64,000 nucleotides of DNA from an uncultured Corynebacterium sp. (GCA_943914465.1 CALUCD010000004.1:62001-126000); one strand, 5' to 3'. Positions 8,107 to 16,943 are shown, numbered from the stretch's first letter. Numbers and translations: made by a program. Notes: generated from the sequence alone by a model not told the origin.

Positions 8107-9890
8107 TGGGCGCGCCGAACATGACCGGCGCCACCGTGGGTATCTACGCGCACCACCACGGTTCGGGCCATATCCAGCGCTGCCGCCAGATCCAGGCGCA
8201 GCTGCACCAGTTGGGTCACCGGGCGACGGTGTTTTCTACTGACGCATCAGCCGATGTGGTGCTTGCAGATGATGCCGGCCACGGCCATTACGGTCGGGCA
8301 ATGACCGCTGGCGGCACCGTGCACTATGCGCCCTACGGCAACGCAGGTCTACGCGAGCGGTTCGCGACGATCGCGCAGTGGGTCGCAGACAACGCGCCTG
8401 ATGTTTTCTACGTGGACGTCTCTGTTGAGGTCGGCGTGTTCATCCGGCTGATGGGGGTGCCGGTGGTCACGCTCGCCATGCCGGGCTTGCGTGATGACGG
8501 CCCGCATCAGCTCGCCTACACCCAGGCGGATGCCATCATCGCTGCCTGGCCGGATTGGGTGCCAACCCCTGAGCACCTGCGCGCCCATGAAGAGCGGGTG
8601 CACCCGGTCGGTGGGATCTCTCGGCTCAAACCAGCGCCCGGAGTTGCACGCGAGCCTGAACACGTGGTGGTCATGGCAGGCAAAGGCGGATCTACCTGGG
8701 ACCCCGGCGATTGGCAGGCGGTGGAGCGCGCCTGCGCTGGTTACCGGTTCACGCACTTAAGCGGCGACAATAGGGTTGATGACCCGACCTCGCTGCTGCA
8801 GCGCGCAGGTGTGGTCGTTGCCGCGGGTGGGCAGAACTCGATTGCAGACATCGCCGCTACCAACGCGCCGGCGATTATTCTCCCTCAGCCGCGTCCTTTC
8901 ATCGAGCAAAAAGCCAGCGCGCTCATGCTGCGAGAAGCTGGGCTTGCGGTGGTGCCCGATGGATTTCCACCGGCTGACGAATGGCCGGCGCTGCTTACTG
9001 CAGCGGAGAACTTGCACGCCGATTGGTCGCGCTGGCAAACCCAGGGTGCTGCGGCCCGGGCGGCAAGGGTGATTGAGAAGGTGGCGCAGGGGGCGCCGAC
9101 AAGCGATAAAATTGCCCTGCTCACGTTGGCGGACCGCAACCGCGCCGCGCACCTAACACACCAGGTCAACTGCAAGCCAGAAGGCACTGACCACATCACC
9201 GTCGCGCTGGCCACCAGCGAGGCAGATGCGGATGCGTTGCGCAAAGCCGTGCCGAAAAGCCATGTCATCACGGGTGAGCCGAACCTCGCGGGCGCGCGCA
9301 ACCTCGCGGCACGCACAGCGATTGAACGCGGTGCAGAGATCTTGATCTTCCTCGACGCCGACTGCGTGGCCTCCGGTGACCTGGTTACCCACTACGTGCG
9401 CGCGCTGGGCGCGAAACCTGACGCTGTGGTCGCAGGACCGGTGACCTACCTCAAACAGGGCGAGCTACGCACCGTTCGCCCTGACCCGCACCCGGCGCGC
9501 CCGAATCCGGAGCCTGGTGAACTGGTCGCGGCGGATGATTACAACCTGTTCTGGTCGCTGTCGTTCGCCATGACAGCGCACACCTGGCAGCGCATCGCGG
9601 AGGCCTTTGGCGGGTTTGATACCGGCTACACCGGCTACGGGGGCGAGGACACGGACTTCGCCCGCCAGCTTTCCCGCCATGGGATTGAGCTGTACTGGGT
9701 CGGAGGCGCGCACGCCTATCACCAGTGGCATCCGGTCAGTTCCCCGCCGTGGGAGCACCTGGAAGACATTGTGCGAAACGCGAACTATTTTCACTCGAAG
9801 TGGGGCGAGTGGCCGATGGAGGGATGGTTGTCTGCGTTTGAGGAGGCAGGGGCTATCGAGCGTATCGACGGCACCTGGCGCACCACGTAA
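8106..9890 (+). CDS. Fused MurG-like (GT28) and family 2 glycosyltransferase
   Basis: A 594-residue two-enzyme protein. Residues 1 to about 345 resemble MurG/GT28 enzymes: a His/Gly-rich nucleotide loop (YAHHHGSGH), VVMAGKGGSTWD, then AAGGQNSIADIAATNAPAIILPQ for the donor site. Residues from about 365 are a GT2 domain with the DAD motif (Asp417, Asp419), GYGGEDTDF (Glu514, Asp515) and the conserved tail YHQWHPVSSPPWEHL. The ATG at 8106 shares one base with the preceding stop; an earlier in-frame start at 8010 lies deep in the upstream gene. No membrane segments are seen. The fusion implies two sequential transfers on one acceptor, which is an inference. Confidence 0.85.
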   Translation: MGAPNMTGATVGIYAHHHGSGHIQRCRQIQAQLHQLGHRATVFSTDASADVVLADDAGHGHYGRAMTAGGTVHYAPYGNAGLRERFATIAQWVADNAPDVFYVDVSVEVGVFIRLMGVPVVTLAMPGLRDDGPHQLAYTQADAIIAAWPDWVPTPEHLRAHEERVHPVGGISRLKPAPGVAREPEHVVVMAGKGGSTWDPGDWQAVERACAGYRFTHLSGDNRVDDPTSLLQRAGVVVAAGGQNSIADIAATNAPAIILPQPRPFIEQKASALMLREAGLAVVPDGFPPADEWPALLTAAENLHADWSRWQTQGAAARAARVIEKVAQGAPTSDKIALLTLADRNRAAHLTHQVNCKPEGTDHITVALATSEADADALRKAVPKSHVITGEPNLAGARNLAARTAIERGAEILIFLDADCVASGDLVTHYVRALGAKPDAVVAGPVTYLKQGELRTVRPDPHPARPNPEPGELVAADDYNLFWSLSFAMTAHTWQRIAEAFGGFDTGYTGYGGEDTDFARQLSRHGIELYWVGGAHAYHQWHPVSSPPWEHLEDIVRNANYFHSKWGEWPMEGWLSAFEEAGAIERIDGTWRTT

Positions 9891-9944
9891 AGCCTTCTGC
9901 GCCTACCAAGCGCAACCGCCCGCAGCGCTTTACGCTGTGCGGGT

Positions 9945-10748
9945 ATGTACGACTATCTCACCATTGACCAGGGTGCTGGTAATTGCCCGGTGATTGTGCA
10001 CGTGCCGCACGCGTCGCGTTTCATTCCAGAGGACGTGGCGGCCGATTTCGTTGCCACCGAGGCGCAGGTTGCCGATGAGTTGGACAAGGTTACCGACACA
10101 GGAACGGACACGCTCGCCAGCACCGCCCGGGATGATGCGGGCGGGCGGGCGTGGATGCTGACGAACGGGCTTTCACGTCTGGTGGCCGACCCGGGCCGGT
10201 TTTATAACCGACGCGACTCGTTGGAAGCCTCTGGGCGGGGGCCGGTCTACACCCGGTTATCGGACGGGGAATTGCTGCGCCCGCTTGGGTTTGACCCGTC
10301 GGAGTTGAAAGCGAAGTACTTCCACCCGTATGACGACGCGGTGGGTGAGGTGGTGCGCGAGCGCCTGCGTGAGACTGGCAGCGCTGTGATTGTGGACCTG
10401 CATTCGTACAACGACCAGCCAGATGAGTACCGCATTCATTCCGGCAAATTGTTACCGGATATTTGCATCGGCACCCACTCGGTGCACACCCCGGCATTGC
10501 TCACGGACACCGCAGCGCGGATCTTCACCGAGGCCGGCTTCGGCGTGGAGCGCAACACCCCGTTTACCGGCGTGTACGTCCCAGTCGAGTTTGAGATGCA
10601 CCCGCAGATATTGGGCATCATGTTTGAGGTACGAAGCGACCTGTTGGCCGAGGGTAGCGACGCAGCTAACCGCGTGGCAGGAGCGCTCGCACAGGTGCTC
10701 ACAGCCGCTGAAGAAATCGCCGGCAGCGAGATGGGCCGCCCGATGTGA
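9945..10748 (+). CDS. N-formylglutamate amidohydrolase family protein
   Basis: A 267-residue cytosolic hydrolase of the N-formylglutamate amidohydrolase family. Family motifs are visible in order: VIVHVPHASRFIP near residue 15, DPGRFYNRRDS, and VIVDLHSYND with the likely metal ligands His and Asp. The true substrate may be another N-acyl amino acid, because no other histidine-degradation gene is in the window. A hairpin-like CCCGCAGCG...CGCTGTGCGGG overlaps the region just before the start. TACGCT lies eight bases before the ATG, suggesting a very short leader. Convergent with the cytochrome b gene. Confidence 0.9.
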   Translation: MYDYLTIDQGAGNCPVIVHVPHASRFIPEDVAADFVATEAQVADELDKVTDTGTDTLASTARDDAGGRAWMLTNGLSRLVADPGRFYNRRDSLEASGRGPVYTRLSDGELLRPLGFDPSELKAKYFHPYDDAVGEVVRERLRETGSAVIVDLHSYNDQPDEYRIHSGKLLPDICIGTHSVHTPALLTDTAARIFTEAGFGVERNTPFTGVYVPVEFEMHPQILGIMFEVRSDLLAEGSDAANRVAGALAQVLTAAEEIAGSEMGRPM

Positions 10749-10853
10749 GGACCCGGATCTGAGAGAAAAACAATGATTGCGTCAGCAGCAACCAGGAGGG
10801 AGAACCGCCAATGCCAAGGACGCGGGCCGGAGCGGGGACTGTCCCCGGGATTG

Positions 10854-12188
10854 CTAGCGCTGGCTGACGGTGCCGAATTTGCCCGCCACCTGCGCAATGA
10901 TGAGCGGGCGGGTGGCAAACCACGCTGCCGCAATGGCCGCTAGCGCGCCCAGGAGCACGAACACGCCGGTCCACGCTTGAGCGTCGTCGACTCCGGCGAA
11001 CATTGCGTTAAGGTTCACGCGCAGGCCGGTGAGTACTACGAGCGCGACGTGCACGATGGTGAAGAGGACGAAAAACACCATGGTGGGGAAGTGCACTGCC
11101 CGCGCTGCGGTCATCGGTAGCCAGGACCAGCGCTTCGGCCACCACGGGCTCATCCGCAGCCCGGATATGATCGCAAGTGGCGAGGCTACAAACACAACCG
11201 CAAAGTAGGTGAGCTCCTGCAGCGCGTTGTAGTGCACCCACGGGTGCTCAGTTGGCCAGTTCAAGGTGAGTAGCTGTAGCCCTGCTGACACCGCATTCGG
11301 GATGGCCTCCCAGCTCGTGGGCACGATTCGCATCCACTGGCCGGTGGAAAACAGCAGGATATAGAACACCGCACCGAGCACAATCCACGCCGCATCGAGG
11401 ACGAGGTGGAGCCACAGCGTCAAAGAGATCTTCGCTTTCGGGTTTGATCGCGGCGCCCAGTACGCGGGGGCTTTCGCTTCTCGACGCACCGACCACCCCG
11501 TCCTCACAATCATCACCATAAGGAACATGTTGAAAAAGTGCGTCCAGCCCAGCCAGGCTGGGAACCCGACAGGTGCGGTCTCTGGCAGGGGTTGCAGCCC
11601 GTCGTAGCGGGTGACAAAGTCCGCACCCGCCGGTGTGGCGACGATCCAGCGCGCGGCCACCACCCCGATGATGAGCGCCAGTGCGCCGAGCACAGGTCCC
11701 ACCCATGCCCGACTGGCCCGCACTGCGCGCACGCCGGTGGGGTCTGCGCTGCCGACGTTTGCAGGGGCTGGTGTAGGCACCTTCGGCTTCGGCGCTGGCA
11801 TTTCCGGCTTGTCTGCAGGCACCTCTGGCGCTGGGGCGCGATTTGACGCCACCGTGATGGCGGGAGCCGGTGCTGCCGGGGCTGCCGGCTCGACCGGGGC
11901 TGCGTCGGTCGCCGGTAGTGTGACTGCGACCGGCAAGAGAACGCGTGTGGAGGTCACAGGCGGCCACGGCTGACCACCAGCAACACGGGGAAGACCACGG
12001 CGCACCGGCACCTCGACGAGTTCTGTTGCGGCTGCAGCGGGCGTCGCAGGCAGTGAGGGTTGATCACTGGTAGGCATCGTTACCGCATCGACTGGCGGCC
12101 ACGGCTCACCACCCACCACGCGGGGCAGACCGCGACGCACAGCGACTTCAACCCCACCCTGAGCGCGGCTATCACTTGTGCCCGGCAT
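10854..12188 (-). CDS. Membrane cytochrome b-type protein with repeated N-terminal motif
   Basis: A 444-residue protein. Residues 1-160 are a Pro/Ala-rich cytosolic-looking region holding two copies of VRRGLPRV-x-GG-x-PWPPV at residues 17-33 and 62-78, 45 residues apart. The rest has about five hydrophobic helices, several with histidines suited to haem binding (WTHFFNMFLM, LWLHLVLDAAW, AVHFPTMVFFVLFTIVHVALV), as in the cytochrome b561/thiosulfate reductase b family. It follows etfA by two bases and is probably co-transcribed with etfB-etfA, so it may pass electrons between ETF and the quinone pool; this role is inferred. Confidence 0.8.
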   Translation of the reverse strand: MPGTSDSRAQGGVEVAVRRGLPRVVGGEPWPPVDAVTMPTSDQPSLPATPAAAATELVEVPVRRGLPRVAGGQPWPPVTSTRVLLPVAVTLPATDAAPVEPAAPAAPAPAITVASNRAPAPEVPADKPEMPAPKPKVPTPAPANVGSADPTGVRAVRASRAWVGPVLGALALIIGVVAARWIVATPAGADFVTRYDGLQPLPETAPVGFPAWLGWTHFFNMFLMVMIVRTGWSVRREAKAPAYWAPRSNPKAKISLTLWLHLVLDAAWIVLGAVFYILLFSTGQWMRIVPTSWEAIPNAVSAGLQLLTLNWPTEHPWVHYNALQELTYFAVVFVASPLAIISGLRMSPWWPKRWSWLPMTAARAVHFPTMVFFVLFTIVHVALVVLTGLRVNLNAMFAGVDDAQAWTGVFVLLGALAAIAAAWFATRPLIIAQVAGKFGTVSQR

Positions 12189-12190
12189 TG

Positions 12191-13183
12191 TTATTTTGCC
12201 GCCTTTCGGGCATTGATCTCGTTGATGATCTCAGGCACAAGATCAAAGATGTCGCCGACGATGCCGAAATCCGCAATGTCGAAAATTGGGGCATCCTCAT
12301 CGTTGTTGATGGCCACGATGGTGTCCGCGGTCTGCATGCCCACCAGGTGCTGCACCGCCCCGGAGATGCCGATGCCGATGTAGAGCTTCGGGCTGACAAC
12401 GACACCGGTTTGCCCGATCTGGGCCTCGTACGGCACTTGACCCTCATCAACCGCAGAGCGGGTAGCACCCACGGCACCGCCCAGGGTGTCAGCGAGGCCG
12501 CCGACGAGCTCTTCAAACATCGCCTCATCACCCAACGAGACACCACCTGCAACGACAATGTCTGCTGTTGCGAGCTCAGGTCGGGTTGAGGTCCGCTCAA
12601 TCGGCGTGACCTCGACGACCTCTGCAGTGCGGGCACCGGAGGGTGTGACATCGAGCTCGACAACCTCAGGCTGCGTCGCCTGCGCACGCGTGTCCACGCT
12701 GCCAACCCGCAGGGTGATCACCGGGCTCAAGTGCGTCGCTGCTGCCGTGGCGCTGAACGCCCCGCCGTAATTGGAATGGGTTGTGGTGATGCCGTGTGCA
12801 TCACGTGCGACACCCGTGGCGTCGACAAGCAGAGCCCGACGAAGACGAACCGCACACCGCGCGGCGACATCGCGACCGCGCACAGTGTGCGCCGTGATCA
12901 CCGCGACCGGGTTGCAACGCTCGAAGGCCGCCACGGCCGCGTCCACAAGCGGCACGGCGAGCGCACCGTCAGAGTCAGTGGCAGGGGCGAGGAAGACAGT
13001 GTGCGCACCGAGAGACGCCAGCTCAGCGACATCCTCTGGTGAGGTGGTGAGCACCGCAGGCACGCCAATCAAGCTGGCGGCACCAATGAGCTCCGCCGCG
13101 GTCGGGGCGACACCCGTGTGGCCCTCATCCAGCACGACGAGAACGGGGCCCGCAGCGTGGTCTGTGGTTGCAGCGTCAAGCAC
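12191..13183 (-). CDS. etfA: Electron transfer flavoprotein alpha subunit
   Basis: A 330-residue subunit of the soluble FAD-containing ETF that carries electrons from acyl-CoA and similar dehydrogenases to the membrane. The C-terminal FAD-binding domain is clear: ADIVVAGGVSLGDEAMFEEL, then LYIGIGISGAVQHLVGMQ and IVAINNDEDAPIFDIADFGIVGD. The N-terminal domain resembles that of the beta subunit. The GTG at 13183 has a GGGAG ribosome site and sits nine bases after the etfB stop. Order etfB-etfA-cytochrome b points to one operon. Confidence 0.95.
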   Translation of the reverse strand: MLDAATTDHAAGPVLVVLDEGHTGVAPTAAELIGAASLIGVPAVLTTSPEDVAELASLGAHTVFLAPATDSDGALAVPLVDAAVAAFERCNPVAVITAHTVRGRDVAARCAVRLRRALLVDATGVARDAHGITTTHSNYGGAFSATAAATHLSPVITLRVGSVDTRAQATQPEVVELDVTPSGARTAEVVEVTPIERTSTRPELATADIVVAGGVSLGDEAMFEELVGGLADTLGGAVGATRSAVDEGQVPYEAQIGQTGVVVSPKLYIGIGISGAVQHLVGMQTADTIVAINNDEDAPIFDIADFGIVGDIFDLVPEIINEINARKAAK

Positions 13184-13192
13184 GATAACTCC

Positions 13193-13990
13193 CTAAGAGA
13201 TGAGGTTGCGCGATTCGAGGAAATCGACGAGCTGGCCAGCGGCAGTGCGCCCACCGTCAATAATCTCGCCGCGCTCACGCGCCGGGCGGCGCTGAATATC
13301 GACCATGATGGAGCGCGGGCGCGAATAATCAGTCGGATCGATGCCCAGCTCAGCCAGCGTGACGGTGTGGAGCTCCTTCTTCTTCGCCGCCATCAGACCC
13401 TTGAAGTTAGGAAACCGAGGGTCAGGGAACTCGTCAGACACTGCCACGACCGCGGGTAGGGCGGCGGTGAGGGAAACCACGGCGCCATCGCTGACCTGCA
13501 CCGCGCGCAGCTGGCCCGCCGATGTGTCTGCGCCCGAGTCAATTTCCACCTCGGTGAGGTTTGACAGCGCCGGCCAGCCGAGCAACTCGCCTAACAGTGA
13601 CGCCATCACACCGGAGCCGCCGTCCGAAGACACCGCGCCGGCAATCACGAGGTCATATCCGTTGCGCTCCACCAGCGCAGCCAGCACCTCAGCGGTCAGC
13701 GTCAGGTCTGCACCCACCAGGTGATCATCCGACACGATGTAGGCCTCATGAGCACCCATCGCGATGCCTCTGCGCACCGAATCGGCGGCAGACGCTGGGC
13801 CAACGGTGAGCACGTGGATATCGGCGCCACCGTCTTGCCCGGCTGCGATGCGAAGGGCTGCTTCGACGGCGCGCTCACACACCTCATCGGCAACGACATC
13901 GCCCGTGCGGTCAGTCAGGCCCGTCTCCAGGTTCATGTCGCGGTCGCTGTAGGTGTCTGGCACTTCTTTCAGCAACACGGCAATGCGCAC
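13193..13990 (-). CDS. etfB: Electron transfer flavoprotein beta subunit
   Basis: A 265-residue subunit that pairs with EtfA and binds AMP. It opens with MRIAVLLKEVPDTY, has DEVCERAVEAALRI as in other EtfB proteins, DLVIAGAVSSDGGSGVMASLLGELLGWP and the signature ending PDPRFPNFKGLMAAKKKEL. GTG at 13990 is preceded by AGGAG at good spacing. TAGACT at 14035-14030 on this strand is a possible -10 giving a leader of about 33 bases. No acyl-CoA dehydrogenase or ETF:quinone oxidoreductase gene is in the window. Confidence 0.95.
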   Translation of the reverse strand: MRIAVLLKEVPDTYSDRDMNLETGLTDRTGDVVADEVCERAVEAALRIAAGQDGGADIHVLTVGPASAADSVRRGIAMGAHEAYIVSDDHLVGADLTLTAEVLAALVERNGYDLVIAGAVSSDGGSGVMASLLGELLGWPALSNLTEVEIDSGADTSAGQLRAVQVSDGAVVSLTAALPAVVAVSDEFPDPRFPNFKGLMAAKKKELHTVTLAELGIDPTDYSRPRSIMVDIQRRPARERGEIIDGGRTAAGQLVDFLESRNLIS

Positions 13991-14101
13991 GTGTACTCCT
14001 TTGCACGACGTCGAGCGTAAACGTCGGTCAGTCTACCGCAGGCAGATGAGCGGGCCTTCAGCGATAACCCCGTGCGCGCGGGTCATTTGAGAAGGGACGG
14101 C

Positions 14102-14905
14102 CTAGAAATCAAACCCGCCGAAGTCGAACCCGCCGCCGAAGTCACCGCCCATATCGCCACCGAAGTCACCGCCCATATCGCCTGCATCACCCATATCTGA
14201 GCCAGCATCGCCGCCCATATCGCCTGCGTCACCCGCGGCATCGCCTCCGAAGTTACCGGCTTCAAACTGCTCAGCGGAAGGTGTGCCCGCCATGCCGCTA
14301 AACATTGCTGAGTAGAACATCATGGAGCTCGCAGCCCACATGCCGGTCATCATCGCAGGGGTCCACCACGCGGTGGAATACCACCCGGCCGGCACAGGGC
14401 GCCCGGCTACCGCACCGCCGGGGTAGTAGTGCGGAGTGGCCGCCGTTGCATGCGGAGAAGCGGTAATCACGCTGCCGTCTTCCTGACGCACCGAACGCTG
14501 CTCCGTCACCCGGCCTGCTTCGCGCTGGCCCTCAAGCTCCGGCAGTTGCGGACCCGCGGGCAAGCCCATGATTTCGCGGGCGGCGTTGACGTAGTGCAGA
14601 CCCTCAAGCGCTGACTCGCGGGCGAGCATGGCCTGTTTCGCCGTCGTCGCTGTGGCAAGCCCAGAGGAAGCGGCGTTGAACCGCTCCGAGGCGTCAGCCA
14701 TCGCTTGCGTCGACGCGGCATCGTTGCCTGAAAGGGTCAACACCTGGGAACCGAGGCGGTCGGTCCAGCGCTTCGCGTCTGCCATCGCGTCATCAAACTG
14801 CAGTTGCTCTCGTTGCTGAATTTGCTTCCGGCTTGCGCCCTGGCCTGGGTTGTTCATCACCATCATCAGGCCAATGACAAGGGCTAGCAGGAGTAGAAGA
14901 CTCAC
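14102..14905 (-). CDS. Membrane-anchored protein with Gly/Asp-rich repeat tail
   Basis: A 267-residue protein. A single hydrophobic helix (residues 2-17) is followed by a Gln-rich stretch, an alpha-helical domain (about 30-115), a Tyr/Trp/Met-rich hydrophobic segment (STAWWTPAMMTGMWAASSMMFYSAMF, about 175-205) and a low-complexity tail of GGD, GDMGGD and GGDFGG units ending FDFGGFDF. The tail resembles TPM-type or aggregation-prone membrane proteins, and corynebacteria carry similar proteins annotated with a domain of unknown function. Role unknown. Confidence 0.7.
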   Translation of the reverse strand: MSLLLLLALVIGLMMVMNNPGQGASRKQIQQREQLQFDDAMADAKRWTDRLGSQVLTLSGNDAASTQAMADASERFNAASSGLATATTAKQAMLARESALEGLHYVNAAREIMGLPAGPQLPELEGQREAGRVTEQRSVRQEDGSVITASPHATAATPHYYPGGAVAGRPVPAGWYSTAWWTPAMMTGMWAASSMMFYSAMFSGMAGTPSAEQFEAGNFGGDAAGDAGDMGGDAGSDMGDAGDMGGDFGGDMGGDFGGGFDFGGFDF

Positions 14906-14957
14906 GTGTGCTCCTCACAATCACATTTCACACAATCATTCAAAAGTGTAACGGTGT

Positions 14958-14987
14958 TTGGAGGGCGGCAGGGTGCTGCGTTACTAT
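14958..14987 (+). promoter_or_regulatory. Probable promoter of tRNA-Gly
   Basis: TTGGAG (14958-14963), 18 bp, then TACTAT (14982-14987). Transcription would start near 14994, about 40 bases before the tRNA. Confidence 0.5.
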
Positions 14988-15033
14988 TGCGCAGGTGCAA
15001 ACAGGCGCCCGCTGGGGCCAGTTCAGTGCACGT

Positions 15034-15105
15034 GGGAATGTCGTATAGTGGCTAATACCTCAGCCTTCCAAGCTGAAGACGCGGGTTCGATTCCCGTCAT
15101 TCCCT
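15034..15105 (+). tRNA. tRNA-Gly (anticodon TCC)
   Basis: Acceptor stem GGGAATG (15034-15040) pairs with CATTCCC (15098-15104), followed by discriminator T and an encoded CCA (15106-15108). Anticodon stem TCAGC/GCTGA encloses loop CTTCCAA, giving anticodon TCC, which reads GGA. The T arm GCGGGTTCGATTCCCGT is standard. About 235 bases between this and the next tRNA hold no gene that I can support. Confidence 0.95.
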
Positions 15106-15341
15106 CCACCGAGTCGCTTCCCACAGCGTCGCTTCTGAGATGTTTTCAAAACTCCAAATTCCGGTCCGCATGGCCGCCAGTTGATGGTTGCTCATGCTGG
15201 CCGGATTTTCGCTTTCTACCACCGGAAATCAAAGAAGCCGCCCCCCAACATCAGTTGGTTTATGCGGGCGCTACAATTGGCCGACGTGGGTTGGTGCCGC
15301 CGAGGGCGGGGCCTTCGCACACTGCGGCCGAGCATCGACCG

Positions 15342-15415
15342 CGGGGCGTGGCGCAGTTTGGTAGCGCACCTGCTTTGGGAGCAGGGGGTCGCAGGTTCAA
15401 ATCCTGTCGCCCCGA
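15342..15415 (+). tRNA. tRNA-Pro (anticodon TGG)
   Basis: Acceptor stem CGGGGCG (15342-15348) pairs with CGCCCCG (15408-15414), discriminator A; CCA is not encoded. Anticodon stem CCTGC/GCAGG encloses TTTGGGA, giving anticodon TGG for proline. The T arm contains GGTTCAAATCC. TACAAT at 15272-15277 is a possible -10. It lies 32 bases before the trigger factor start. Confidence 0.95.
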
Positions 15416-15447
15416 CAAGGAAGAGTGAACAACTACAGGAGTAATCT

Positions 15448-16869
15448 GTGAAGACAAGCGTCGATAAGCTCAGCGACACTCGGGTCAAGCTGAACGTCTC
15501 CGTTCCATTCGACGAATTGGGCAAGGAGATTGACCAGGCCTACAGCGCGATTGCGCAGCAGGTCAACATCCCGGGTTTCCGGCGGGGAAAAGCACCTCGC
15601 CAGCTTATTGACGCACGATTTGGGCGCGGTCCCATCCTCGAGCAGGTGGTCAATGACATGCTGCCCACCCGGTACGAGCAGGCCTTGCAGGACAACGAGG
15701 TCAACCCGATCGGTCAGCCGGAGATCGAGATCACCAAGATCGAGGACAACAACGTTGTCGAGTTCACAGCTGAAGTAGATGTGCGTCCTGAAATTGAGGT
15801 GCCGGACTTTTCAACGATCGCAGTGACCGTTCCTGCGCTGAAACTTGATGATGACGCGGTGGATGAGCAGCTGGAGACACTGCGTTCGCGCTTCGGTGAG
15901 CTGGTGGACACCAAACGCAAGCTCAAGACCGATGACTACGCCGTGATCGACCTGCTTGCAGAGGTTGATGGCACGAAGCTCGAAGACGTTTCCACCGAGG
16001 GTCTGACCTACAAGGTCGGGGCGGACGACCTGGTTAGCGGCTTGGACAAGGCGCTGCGCGGGTTGAAGACCGGGGAGGACGCACAGTTCGACGCGACGAT
16101 TGAGCACGGCGAGCACAAGGGTGAAGAGGCCACCATCACGGTCACGGTCCAGCAGACGAAAGAACGCAAGCTGCCTGATCTTGATGACGAGTTCGCCCAG
16201 TTGGCTTCCGAGTTCGACACCGTCGAGGAGCTGCGCGAAAGTGCCCGCAACCAGCTGGAGGAGAACCTGAAGGCGCAGCAGGCCGTGGATATCCGCGACG
16301 AGGTGCTCAAGGCCGCGCTTGCGAAGTCCACGTTCGCGCTGCCGGAGTCCATCGTCGATGAGCAGGTGCATAACCAACTCCACCAGGCACTGGGGCAGAT
16401 GGCGCACGACGAGTCCGCGTTTGCGCAGATGCTTGAGGCGCAGGGCACAACGCGCGAAGAGTTCGATGCCCGTTCGCGTGAACAGGCAGAGGAGTCGGTG
16501 CGTACGCAGTTGTTCCTTGATGCTGTCGCCGATCAGGAGCAGCCGGAGGTCACGCAGGAGGAGTTGACTGACCACATCCTGTTCACCGCCCAGTCGTACG
16601 GCATGGACCCGAACCAGTTCGTGGGCCAGCTGCAGCAGTCCGGCCAGATCGCGAACCTGTTCTCCGACGTTCGCCGCGGCAAGGCGCTTGCCGCTGCGAT
16701 CTCGCGGACCTCGGTGACAGACGATGAGGGCAATGCGGTAGATCCGAACGAGTACTTCGGCGAAATCGAAGATGATGCTGCGGTGGAAGAGCCCAAGGCG
16801 GCGAACGCCGACGCAGCAGATGCCGCTTCCACCACAGACGCCACTGCTACACCCGATACCGAGAAGTAG
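15448..16869 (+). CDS. tig: Trigger factor
   Basis: Ribosome-associated chaperone and peptidyl-prolyl isomerase, 473 residues. The N-terminal domain has the ribosome-docking signature GFRRGKAP near residue 44. The FKBP-like domain follows (about 150-245, DYAVIDLLAEVDG onward), then the helical C-terminal domain. It ends in an acidic, Ala/Thr-rich tail (about 430-473), as in actinobacterial trigger factors. GTG at 15448 has AGGAG seven bases upstream. It is followed by an intrinsic terminator and then clpP1-clpP2, a conserved chaperone/protease neighbourhood. Confidence 0.97.
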   Translation: MKTSVDKLSDTRVKLNVSVPFDELGKEIDQAYSAIAQQVNIPGFRRGKAPRQLIDARFGRGPILEQVVNDMLPTRYEQALQDNEVNPIGQPEIEITKIEDNNVVEFTAEVDVRPEIEVPDFSTIAVTVPALKLDDDAVDEQLETLRSRFGELVDTKRKLKTDDYAVIDLLAEVDGTKLEDVSTEGLTYKVGADDLVSGLDKALRGLKTGEDAQFDATIEHGEHKGEEATITVTVQQTKERKLPDLDDEFAQLASEFDTVEELRESARNQLEENLKAQQAVDIRDEVLKAALAKSTFALPESIVDEQVHNQLHQALGQMAHDESAFAQMLEAQGTTREEFDARSREQAEESVRTQLFLDAVADQEQPEVTQEELTDHILFTAQSYGMDPNQFVGQLQQSGQIANLFSDVRRGKALAAAISRTSVTDDEGNAVDPNEYFGEIEDDAAVEEPKAANADAADAASTTDATATPDTEK

Positions 16870-16896
16870 CGGAAGTAGCGCAGACGCAACGCTGCC

Positions 16897-16943
16897 GCAG
16901 GGACATGCCCAGCATGTGGGTGTGTCCCTGCTTTGTTGTTGTT
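16897..16943 (+). terminator. Intrinsic terminator after tig
   Basis: Perfect 9-bp stem GCAGGGACA (16897-16905) and TGTCCCTGC (16923-16931), a 17-base loop, then TTTGTTGTTGTTT. It separates tig from the separately controlled clpP operon. Confidence 0.8.

Noticed and set aside
10833..10847. Inverted repeat CGGGGAC-T-GTCCCCG between convergent genes
   Set aside because: Loop of one base and no T-run, so not a credible terminator; may be chance in GC-rich DNA.
15106..15341. Spacer between the two tRNA genes
   Set aside because: Looked for a small gene or terminator hairpin; only an imperfect GGCC/CTGG pairing, not supportable.
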